Origin: Caryophanales bacterium UBA2253
GTDB lineage: Bacteria; Bacillota_I; Bacilli_A; ML615J-28; CAG-698
Reading direction: 5' to 3'
Length of the DNA stretch: 43,639 bases
NCBI GenBank assembly: GCA_002347755.1
Contig: DDXT01000071.1
Coordinates: forward strand, 1 to 43,639
In this document: piece by piece, positions 1-7,800 of the stretch
Layout of the letters: every line of letters begins with the position of its first letter
Position numbering within the stretch: position 1 is the stretch's first letter
Translations under genes and position numbers: made by a program
The notes under the pieces: generated by a model
What the model saw: only the letters and a program-made list of their open reading frames with translations
The model's database searches: none
What the model was told of the DNA's origin: nothing

Positions 1-247
1 TCTGGTACTCAGACCTTTTCCGGAAGAATGGTAAAACGAGGTTCTCCATATTTGAGGCTCACCCGGATGAATGTTAGCAACTCCGTAATTCATTTTAATC
101 CCGTCTTTCATCAATACTATCAAAAAAAAACGCGATGAAGGAAAACCACATCGGGTTGCTTTGAGCCACGTGGCTAAAAAGCTGATCCGAGTGATTTTTA
201 AACTGGGAAAAGACAAAATACCCTTTGATTTGAATCAGTTAAAATAA
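1..247 (+). pseudogene. IS110/IS1111-family transposase, C-terminal remnant (frameshifted, cut by window edge)
   Basis: The first bases translate as the C-terminal domain (Transposase_20 type) of an IS110-like transposase: SGxFSGRMVKRGSPYLR, then PVFHQYYQKK, EGKPHRVALSHVAKKLIRV and a short tail ending at TAA 245-247. The reading frame breaks at a run of nine A at 122-130. The upstream frame meets TGA at 136-138, while the recognisable protein continues in another frame from about 128; removing one A restores it. The 5' part lies outside the window, so only the last ~80 residues are visible. IS110 transposases are RuvC-like DEDD recombinases guided by a bridge RNA. The call rests on motif memory, not a search. 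The copy is either dead or carries a homopolymer error. Confidence 0.72.
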
Positions 248-403
248 TTCTGATAGGTAGCGCTATCAATAACATCTAAATAAATAATTCGAAACTTCAG
301 GCTGTTTTCATTGGTTTTGAACTCAGCAAGTTTTTGTAGGCTTTTTTGAAGCTTCAAAAAAATAAATTAATATTTCTGTTGACTACTAATAGTTAGTCTC
401 CTA
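248..403. other. Non-coding stretch after the IS110 remnant
   Basis: No reading frame is apparent. It holds the 3' flank of the IS110-like remnant, a short inverted repeat (GACTA...TAGTC, 381-398) just after TTGACT..., and then the stop of the next gene. In IS1111-group elements the guide RNA lies downstream of the transposase, so this could be the element's right end, but I cannot place a boundary. Confidence 0.35.
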
Positions 404-922
404 TTATTCGTAACAATCGTTAAAATATTCCGTCAATAAAATTGACCAATTCGATTGATAACTCCCAGAAAAATCCTTTAGGCTGCTGATATGAAAAGCC
501 GTGCTCGCCGCTCCGTCGTTCTCCCAATAGATGAGAGTTGGGAAACTGATGGCCATGCTGGATTCGATCTTGATGTTCGTGATCTGATCTTCCGTGAGTT
601 CATCGCTATGCAAATAAAATATGGTTTCAAGATTATGAGTTTTGGCTAGTTTGTTGGCTTCAAAAACAAACTGTTCGCACTGGGCCAATTCCCCTGATCC
701 GATATAGACTTGGAAAGTATCGCCATTGGCAATTTTTCTCATCACATCGTCGTAATCAATGGTTTCAAAAACGTGGTCTCTTCCGTCCAAGCTGTCATAT
801 TCCTTGTCAATCGCCGCTTTGTCTCCCCCCCAAGGAATCGATAACATGATGACCAAAAGAATGGCAAGGGCCGCCACGCCGACCACGATATATGTTAATT
901 TCTTTTCAGTTTTTTCGCTCAT
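404..922 (-). CDS. Membrane-anchored thioredoxin-fold protein with a single active-site-region cysteine
   Basis: A 172-aa protein with a short lysine-rich N-terminus, one membrane segment (residues ~9-29) and an extracytoplasmic domain. The domain has thioredoxin-fold features: a strand ending YIGSGELAQCEQF where thioredoxins have their CxxC, a following helix, and a cis-Pro-like turn in SFPTLIYW. Only one cysteine (in AQCEQF) sits at the CxxC position, so ordinary disulfide reduction is unlikely. A role like bacteriocin-accessory or other thioredoxin-like surface proteins is possible. The start is supported by GGAGGT about 8 nt upstream and a TTGCAT-17-TATAAT promoter at 962-990. It stands alone between the IS remnant and an unrelated ATPase. 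The fold call is moderate and no function is assigned. Confidence 0.7.
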   Translation of the reverse strand: MSEKTEKKLTYIVVGVAALAILLVIMLSIPWGGDKAAIDKEYDSLDGRDHVFETIDYDDVMRKIANGDTFQVYIGSGELAQCEQFVFEANKLAKTHNLETIFYLHSDELTEDQITNIKIESSMAISFPTLIYWENDGAASTAFHISSLKDFSGSYQSNWSILLTEYFNDCYE

Positions 923-961
923 TTAATAATACCTCCCTGATTCGGGTGCAAATCTTTTTTA

Positions 962-990
962 ATTATACCACAAGCCCCGGCCTAATGCAA
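962..990 (-). promoter_or_regulatory. Promoter of the thioredoxin-fold gene
   Basis: On the minus strand TTGCAT (985-990) is followed after 17 nt by TATAAT (962-967), about 40 nt upstream of the start codon at 922. It is a near-consensus housekeeping sigma promoter. Confidence 0.65.
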
Positions 991-1430
991 CGTAAAATCC
1001 GCATTTTGAAACCGGTCCCGTTTTTACGAATTTTTTGGAGGTCGCATTCAAAAACATTAATAAAAATGGCATGCCATTTGGGATTGTGAAAATCAATCTT
1101 TTTCTCTTTGTCCGATATTTAGTTCGTTATTACGGCCCTTCATGGCCAGCAGGTCTTTTTAATTCCTCGGCTCATTGACTTCTTCATCAATGGAATCCAA
1201 GCGTCAGTAACGATAGTTCTCCATGATCAAGCCGGAAGCGAGTGATTTTTTAAATTTGCTTTTTCTGGTCGTTTTGTTTCGTTTTTGTTTGTTGACATTT
1301 AGAGCTAATCACAAACCTGGAAAACAAAATCCTTGAAGCCGAACAAAAATGTGCGGATTTCAAGGATCTTTCAAAGTATAAACGGTAAAAACGCCCACCT
1401 TCCATTCAAATTTTCAACTCAATCATCATC
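991..1430. other. Intergenic region with possible degraded coding traces and a hairpin
   Basis: No intact gene is convincing. On the minus strand short frames beginning MSTNKNETKR and then KKSLASGLIMENYRY are separated by shifts and stops, which may be the remains of a small gene. The right part holds the hairpin listed separately at 1329-1367. Confidence 0.3.
1329..1367 (-). terminator. Probable terminator of the AAA/DUF4143 gene
   Basis: ATCCTTGAA (1329-1337) pairs with TTCAAGGAT (1359-1367). Read on the minus strand the hairpin is followed by TTTTGTTTT. It lies about 65 nt beyond the stop of the upstream minus-strand ATPase gene. Confidence 0.45.
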
Positions 1431-2705
1431 TTAAGGTTTAAGGCAATTTATTGGGACTACATAAATTCCGTCTTCTGGTCGTCGGTAAGCCGGGCCGCCG
1501 GCGGTCAAAACCATCATAAAAGCCGGGCTTTTTTCATCGCTTTTCTGAACAATCTTGTTTTTTAACGTGGTCAAAGAACTGATGCCGTCATTCACCAACT
1601 TTTCACCCCCCAATTTGATTTCAACGGCACTCCAGTTACCGTCGGGCAAATGAAGGATCGCATCGCATTCCAGACCGGCATTGTCTCGGTAATGTCTTAC
1701 TTCCCCATCTATCGTGGATGCATAAATTGACAAATCACGGATTGCCATATCCTCAAAGAACAAACCGAATGTCCTTGCATCATTTAGTAAGTCATTCGGT
1801 GAAATGTTTAAGGCACGGCAAGCAATGGAGGTATCCACAAAATGCCGGGTAGGCGTAGATCTAATGGAGGTCTTGGAACGAATGTTGGGGTTCCATGCTT
1901 CGATGTCTTCGATGATATATAAATCCTTCAATGCATCCATATACTCGTCGTAGGTCTTCCGATCAAAGGTGCGGTTGTTGGAGGAACAAATATCGGCAAT
2001 AATCGTGGAAGCGGGTGCCTCCGTCGAAATGTTTCTCGCATAACTGCGAAGGATCATCTTGAACACTTCGGTTTTCTTATTTCGAAATAGCTCATTATTG
2101 CTGTCTTCAAATACGAAAAGACTATCATAATAGTTTCTGGTGATTTCTAGCCCAAGATCTTTGTCATCCTGAATTGATATCGGCCATCCTCCGCGGCAAA
2201 TGAGATAAGCGGCATCATTCAAAGAAAAACCGGAATTCAAATCAAATATTTCTTTTTCCGGGTTTCGAAACAGCTCTGACAAAGACACGGTTCCGGTTGT
2301 TTCTTCGGATTCAAACAGTGACATTGTTCTCATTTTCAATGGAGTAATTCTTCCGGCTCCGGAGTGGTGTATTTCGGTTTTGATTGCCGGAGTGGAACTT
2401 CCCGTTAAAATATATTTCCCAAATTGATAATCAAAATCCAGGTCATCTTTAATTTGGTTCCAAATGTCTGGAACCGTTTGCCATTCATCAATCAAGCGGG
2501 GACTTTTACCATTAAGAACCCCTTTTGGGTTCATCCTTGCAAGTTCAATAACTTGTTTCGTGTTTAATTTTATAAAACTGTTTTGATAAAGCATGCAGGT
2601 TGTTGTTTTTCCGCAAAATTTCGGTCCAGCAACCAAAACAGCACCGGATGATTTCAATTTTCGTATTATTTTTTCTTCAATCAATCGCGGATAGTATTTT
2701 TTCAT
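1431..2705 (-). CDS. AAA-family ATPase with C-terminal DUF4143 domain
   Basis: A 424-aa protein. A P-loop GPKFCGKTT lies at residues ~27-35 and a Walker-B-like strand ends LIDEWQ. The C-terminal half has the DUF4143 pattern VDTSIACRAL...GLFFEDMAIRDL, then a PD-(D/E)XK-like arrangement (GLECDAIL ... WSAVEIKLG). The family is common in bacteria and archaea and is usually called a predicted AAA ATPase; its role is unsettled, with proposed links to DNA handling or toxin-antitoxin-like behaviour. The length is normal and the gene looks intact. The start is supported by AAGGTG upstream and a promoter at 2727-2754. It appears monocistronic. Confidence 0.88.
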   Translation of the reverse strand: MKKYYPRLIEEKIIRKLKSSGAVLVAGPKFCGKTTTCMLYQNSFIKLNTKQVIELARMNPKGVLNGKSPRLIDEWQTVPDIWNQIKDDLDFDYQFGKYILTGSSTPAIKTEIHHSGAGRITPLKMRTMSLFESEETTGTVSLSELFRNPEKEIFDLNSGFSLNDAAYLICRGGWPISIQDDKDLGLEITRNYYDSLFVFEDSNNELFRNKKTEVFKMILRSYARNISTEAPASTIIADICSSNNRTFDRKTYDEYMDALKDLYIIEDIEAWNPNIRSKTSIRSTPTRHFVDTSIACRALNISPNDLLNDARTFGLFFEDMAIRDLSIYASTIDGEVRHYRDNAGLECDAILHLPDGNWSAVEIKLGGEKLVNDGISSLTTLKNKIVQKSDEKSPAFMMVLTAGGPAYRRPEDGIYVVPINCLKP

Positions 2706-2726
2706 AACGCACCTTCTTCATTTTTA

Positions 2727-2754
2727 ATAATACACTTTTTTCTTGGATTGTCAA
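2727..2754 (-). promoter_or_regulatory. Promoter of the AAA/DUF4143 gene
   Basis: On the minus strand TTGACA (2749-2754) is separated by 16 nt from TATTAT (2727-2732), about 22 nt upstream of the ATG at 2705. Confidence 0.6.
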
Positions 2755-2946
2755 CATTATTCCCCATATTTTCAATGAATTATTCCCTATATTTTCAATT
2801 ACAAATTCCCACTTTTTTCAATCGTTCGGAATGTCTCCCAAATTCCAAGGTAAAAACTCGGCTTGCTGAGCTTCCTTTCCCCACATTTTGGTTGCATTCA
2901 TGCAAAAAACACATTTATCCAGGATGGACAAATGTGATGTTTTTCA

Positions 2947-3023
2947 TGGCGCCCCCAATAGGACTTGAACCTATGACCCCATGATTAACAGTCATGTGCT
3001 CTAACCAACTGAGCTACGGAGGC
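2947..3023 (-). tRNA. tRNA-Asn (anticodon GTT), CCA encoded
   Basis: The minus strand folds as a complete cloverleaf. The acceptor GCCTCCG pairs with TGGGGGC (two G-U pairs). The D arm is GCTC-AGTTGGTTA-GAGC. The anticodon arm is CATGA-CTGTTAA-TCATG with anticodon GTT. The T arm is ATAGG-TTCAAGT-CCTAT. The discriminator is G and the 3' CCA is encoded at 2947-2949. The transcript starts at 3023. It is a single gene with no neighbouring tRNAs in the window. Confidence 0.95.
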
Positions 3024-3132
3024 CCCTTTTAAAAATTGGTCTGGAATAATGCTACCATAATTCAAGTCTTAAAGCAAGAAAAAAAGGCGTCTTTTTGAAC
3101 TGAGGTATTAAAAATAACCCCTGAAAATTAAA

Positions 3133-3161
3133 AATCCATTCCGTAAAAATGGGAATGGATT
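3133..3161 (-). terminator. Terminator of the membrane XRE regulator gene
   Basis: AATCCATTCC (3133-3142) pairs perfectly with GGAATGGATT (3152-3161). On the minus strand the stem is followed by TTTAATTTT. It lies about 30 nt after the stop codon at 3191. Confidence 0.75.
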
Positions 3162-3190
3162 GGATATGAAGATTCAACTATTGATTTGAT

Positions 3191-4450
3191 TTATTTGTAC
3201 CAGAACCATTCGTCGGTAACGGCCCCATAATCATCGGCTTGGTCAACTTTTAGTTTTTCGCCCAAAAGCAGTTCAAAAACCACCGCTTGGTCAACATCGC
3301 CATTTCCGGTTTTTATGGTTTTGTTTTCTTTTACCAAACATCTTAAGGCATCAGGGTCGGCTTCAAAGCTTCGTAATTCCCCCAAAGTGATGACCGTGGC
3401 TTCATTGATGAGACTTCCATTCTTATCATATTCAAATATCTCAAGTGATATATAAGGAAATACCCAATCAATGTGAATATTATAGGTGACATTATTGCTT
3501 TCGATTTCATCTGGATCCGCTCCATCAATTGCGTATTCTCCCGAAAAAGAAAATTGGTCCGGTTGTTCCAAAGGATCAATTGTTTCAACAACTCTTAACC
3601 CGTTGGAAGTGATTAACCCGATCTCCAAATCATTGGTTACAAAAAAAGGATTCAGGCTAAGATAAACATCATAGATGCTTTCATAGTAGTACTTTTCGGA
3701 AATATCCGACAAGGCATAAGTCCCGGTTAAACAGGTTTCTTCATGTTCAGAAGTTCTTACAACATAGTTGATCCCCATCATCTCGTTTCTTAGCTCTTCA
3801 AGGGAATTGTATTCTTCTTGGGTGCCGCTTACAAAAACCCCGAAAAGTGCTTCGCCGATTTCCGAATCAATGACCAAAATTTCCAAAAAATCAAAATTAG
3901 GCTCATAAGAAATGAGAACTTTATCATTTAGCTTAAGTTCGCTTATGCTAATGCTGTCTCCGCGATTGTCGTTGATCGCGGCGTCATCTTCAAGAAATTT
4001 GTAAGGCGGTAAATCAACATTGGCGAAACTGCCTTCGAAACTTATCAAACCATTTTCCGAATCAATGCTTTCAATGTATCCGAAAGCTCGAATGAAAGTA
4101 TATCTTTGTCCATCATTATTTTCGCGACTCGAATAATACAAGCTAAACCCCGTTAAAACAATGGCAAGCAGACTGAATGCCAAAGACAACAAAGTAAATT
4201 TGGTTTTCTTCTTATTTGTTATCGCTTCTTCGATGGTTATTGATTTAACGGAATTATCGTCAATTAAATCATTGATGCTGCATTCAAAAATGTTGGCTAG
4301 TTTTTCAAGGCTTTCAATGTCGGGTAGAGTTTTTCCCTGTTCCCATCTGGAAACGCATTGTCTGGTCACAAACAATTTGTCTGCCAGAAATTGTTGCGTC
4401 ATGTCTTTCTTGATCCTAAAGTTTCGAATATTGTCATTTATGTTATTCAT
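3191..4450 (-). CDS. Membrane-tethered XRE-family (Cro/CI HTH) transcriptional regulator
   Basis: A 419-aa protein. Residues ~5-60 form a canonical Cro/CI helix-turn-helix (TQQFLADKLFVTRQCVSRWEQG...PDIESLEKLANIF). A linker leads to one membrane helix at ~82-105 (LLSLAFSLLAIVLTGFSLYY). A ~310-residue extracytoplasmic domain of unknown fold follows. This suggests a one-component sensor that reads an external signal and binds DNA at the membrane. Several TTTCTTAA half-sites lie between its promoter and start, so autoregulation is likely. Low-GC Gram-positives often have XRE-TM proteins with variable outer domains; this outer domain I do not recognise. Confidence 0.82.
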   Translation of the reverse strand: MNNINDNIRNFRIKKDMTQQFLADKLFVTRQCVSRWEQGKTLPDIESLEKLANIFECSINDLIDDNSVKSITIEEAITNKKKTKFTLLSLAFSLLAIVLTGFSLYYSSRENNDGQRYTFIRAFGYIESIDSENGLISFEGSFANVDLPPYKFLEDDAAINDNRGDSISISELKLNDKVLISYEPNFDFLEILVIDSEIGEALFGVFVSGTQEEYNSLEELRNEMMGINYVVRTSEHEETCLTGTYALSDISEKYYYESIYDVYLSLNPFFVTNDLEIGLITSNGLRVVETIDPLEQPDQFSFSGEYAIDGADPDEIESNNVTYNIHIDWVFPYISLEIFEYDKNGSLINEATVITLGELRSFEADPDALRCLVKENKTIKTGNGDVDQAVVFELLLGEKLKVDQADDYGAVTDEWFWYK

Positions 4451-4556
4451 TGCTTTACCTCACCAATATTTTTACATAGTTTCTTAAAATAATCACGCAA
4501 TTCCAACGCAACAATTTGTTTCGGAACAATAATTTTTTTCTCTTGGAAGGGGAACA

Positions 4557-4609
4557 TTAAGAAATAAAATTTCTTAATTCCATTATACGCACCTTAATAA
4601 TAAAAGCAA
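4557..4609 (-). promoter_or_regulatory. Promoter and palindromic operator of the membrane XRE regulator
   Basis: On the minus strand TTGCTT (4604-4609) and TATAAT (4582-4587) are 16 nt apart. Just downstream is a perfect palindrome TTAAGAAA-TAAAA-TTTCTTAA (4557-4577). A third TTTCTTAA half-site lies at 4480-4487, before the start codon. The arrangement fits autorepression by the HTH protein it precedes. Confidence 0.6.
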
Positions 4610-4723
4610 ATGTTTCCATAGAACTTTTAATAATCAATATTCATCAAAAGCGACATGCTTTGTTATTTTCCGCGGCAATCATTCATTCGGTAAAACCAGG
4701 AAATTTCCCCATGATTTCCCATG

Positions 4724-4759
4724 AAAAAAGGGGAAGCGGTTGTTTCGCTTTCCCTTTTT
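4724..4759 (-). terminator. Terminator of the giant lipoprotein gene
   Basis: AAAGGGGAAGCG (4727-4738) pairs with CGCTTTCCCTTT (4746-4757) with one mismatch, and both sides carry A/T runs. It lies about 70 nt after the lipoprotein stop and is flanked by U-rich sequence on either strand. Confidence 0.75.
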
Positions 4760-4826
4760 CCATATGCTTTTTCATATCTGAACCTGAAATGAAAAGTACA
4801 AATGATTTATTCATCTTTTTGACGAT

Positions 4827-7800
4827 TTAAGCGGCTGCTTTTGCGGTTACGTTGTAAACGAAAACTTTGGTATGAGTTTCGCTGAACGTTACCGTGATCG
4901 TGATGACGACGGCCGTGTCAACCGCCGGAACGGCGAAAGTTCCGTCATTGGCGATGACGCCAACCTGGCTGCTCGAAAAAGCATAAGTGGCGCCCGGAAG
5001 AGCGTTCTCATATTCGGTAGCCGCGAAGAATGCCAAAGTTTTGGTGACGTTCATTCCTTCGGTCAGGACCTTCTCGATCTCCGCTTTCGCGTAGTTTTCT
5101 TTTTCCAGATCGGTCAAAGGCGTTACGAACGAGAAATCTTCCAAATACCCGAGCGACCAACCGTTCAGGCCGTGATAGCTGTAAAGGACGCCGCCCAAGG
5201 TTACTTGTTTTCCCACCAAAAGTTTCAGTTCGTCTTGGTCGACGGACTGATAATAAATGGCGATTTTGGCTGCGCCTTCGTCCAAACTGGCGGCCAAATA
5301 AACATCGTTGTAAGAGCCTTGAATGGTCAGATACCCGGTGATCTGAAGATATTTACCGTAGAAAGCATTGGCTTTTACTGCGGCGACATCGGCTTCGCTC
5401 ATGACCTCGGTTCCGCTTAGCATTGGCAGATCGGTGAAAGTCGCAACCGTCACCGGAAGCGGATTGGCATGGACCAATTCATCGATTTTGGCCACGCTGT
5501 AATTTCCGGAAATCTGACGGACATATTGTTTGTCATAACCCAGATAGACCGTCCCGGTTCCTCGGATCCGGACCGAATCGCCAATCGCCAGACCGCCGGT
5601 GGCATACTTGGCACGGATGTACAAAGATCCGGTGGCATCCGCGATGTAATAATAGCCATCCGCGGTAACGCCGATGATGATCCCGTCAACAACCAGTATC
5701 TGTCCCGGGTTGGCATCAATCTGGGCAATGGCTTCCGCGACCGTGATCGGCGTGCGTCCCAAAACCGTAACATCAAAAGTCTCCGAGGTCAGGGCTCCGT
5801 TGATGGTAACACTCAAAGTGACTTCGGTATCGAGAAGCGGAGTGACAATGACGCCCAGCGCCGAAATGACCGCCGGATTGGTCGTGTTCCACAACATGGT
5901 TGGCAGAATGTTCGTTTCGGTGATCGCCCCGGAAAGGGCGAAAGCCGGGAACATGCGGCCGATCAAGCCTTTTTCGATTTGAATGGTATCATTGAGGGCC
6001 AAACCGGTTCGTAGATCGTAACTGCATGAATCGGCTGCTCCCGGAAGATCATTGAGTCCCGGCGACCATAGATATCCGCCGGTCGGAATGATCAAGGCGT
6101 CACCCGGCAGGAACTCGTTTACGATGGCGGTTACTTTTCCGGTGGCATCAATGATCAATTTCTCATAAGCGGAAGGATCGGAGGTGGCATGGACTTCGCC
6201 CCAAGTGATCGAAAGATCCGCTCCAGTCAGGTTCGCGTACAAAACGCCCATGTTGGCATTGGCCAAAGCCGGTTTTAAATCGGCCGGAAGACTGGTGACT
6301 TCAACATAATTCATGACGAAATGCATGCGAAGGCTGGTATCCGGAGCCGTAAACAACATGGTATATCCCATGAATGGCAAAACATAAGAGGCATTGGCCG
6401 TATATTCGCTCAGGTTGGCGGGCACGGTCGGCGTTCCGTAGATCGAAGGCGTGACGCCAACCGGGGTGATCCCGAAATTGACGCTCACCTGCATGTTGAT
6501 GCTCGGGAACTGCACGGACGAAACCACCAGGTTCCTCGGCGCGCTGGCCAGTTTTTGAATCAGCAGTCTGTTGGTTGCCAGATCAAATAGCGTCGTGTCT
6601 TCGCCAACTTGATAAGCCCAGGCGAAGGTTCCGCCCATGGTGTCCAAAGCGTAATCGGCCACGATTTGCGTCGGCGTCGCGGCTGCGACTTCGGCCAAAT
6701 CATTTTCCGCGTCGCTGATGATCATCTCGGCGGCTTCCAACGCGGAAACATTGCTGACAACCAGTTTTTGTTTTTCGGTTAGCGCTGCAAAGGCCGCCCG
6801 GGCGGCTTCGACTTTCACAATGTCCGCATCCGCCAAAGTGGCTGGCAAAGCGGCGATCAAAGCTTCAACGGCGCCGGCCGGGAATTCCGATTTGAAAGAT
6901 CGAAGTTCAACGACCACGGGATCTCCGACTTCGAAATTGACGTTGGTGGTCAGTTTCGCAAACGGCGAATTGGTAACGCGGTCTTTGTCATAAACATGCG
7001 GACACCAGAGGTATTCGCCCGGCTGAAGGATGATGTCAACGCCGGCCACGGCTCCCAACAAATCTTTGTTTAGATTGGCTTTGACCAGTCCGTCCGCGCC
7101 GATGATGGCATAACCGTACAGACTATGGCCGTAAGCCGTTCCCTGATATCCGTAAATGTCTTTGGAGTTGAAAGTGATCGCGGTGGCATTTCCGTTATGA
7201 TACAAAGCCCCGTAACCCGGATTGGCCGGCTGGCCGTTGGAAATGATCCCAACATTGGCCGCGGTGACCGGAGTCGCGGAATACGGCTGAAGCACGCTCA
7301 AAGGTAGTTTCAGTTCCCCGCTTTCCATGGCCCGAAGTTCGATCAGGGCCTTCTCTCCGAGCATGGCCACGGTGCCGTCCGGAAGATTCAGGGTATAACC
7401 GTTCCAGCCCACGGCCGGATCGGTCAGACTGGAAGAAACATTACTGTAATAAGCCGGAGTCTCCCCGACTCGCAAAACGCCGAAATTGACGGTGACTTCT
7501 TCAGAAAAGCTGCCGCAAGTCACAACCAGCACGATCGGATTGCTGGCAACGCTCAATTTGAACAATTCTCCGGATTCAAGATCAAAGAAGGATTCGTCTT
7601 CCCCGGCTTTGTAAGTCCAACCCGCCCCAACGGCCTGAGGAAGCAAGGTGTCAGCCGTAATTTGTTCCGGCGCCGCTTCAGCCAACATTTTGACCGTTAG
7701 CAGTTCCGCCGGCGGAAGTTTGTAAGGTTCAACTTTGATGATCGTTCCTTCAAACAGAACGCCATCGGTTTTCTGACATAGTCTGGTTCCGTATCCGACT

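Noticed and set aside
2748..2984. 78-codon plus-strand frame before the tRNA
   Set aside because: It runs into the tRNA gene, overlaps the ATPase promoter and has no ribosome site.
4872..6014. Long plus-strand frames opposite the giant lipoprotein
   Set aside because: They mirror the repetitive GC-rich codons of the lipoprotein and have no ribosome sites.
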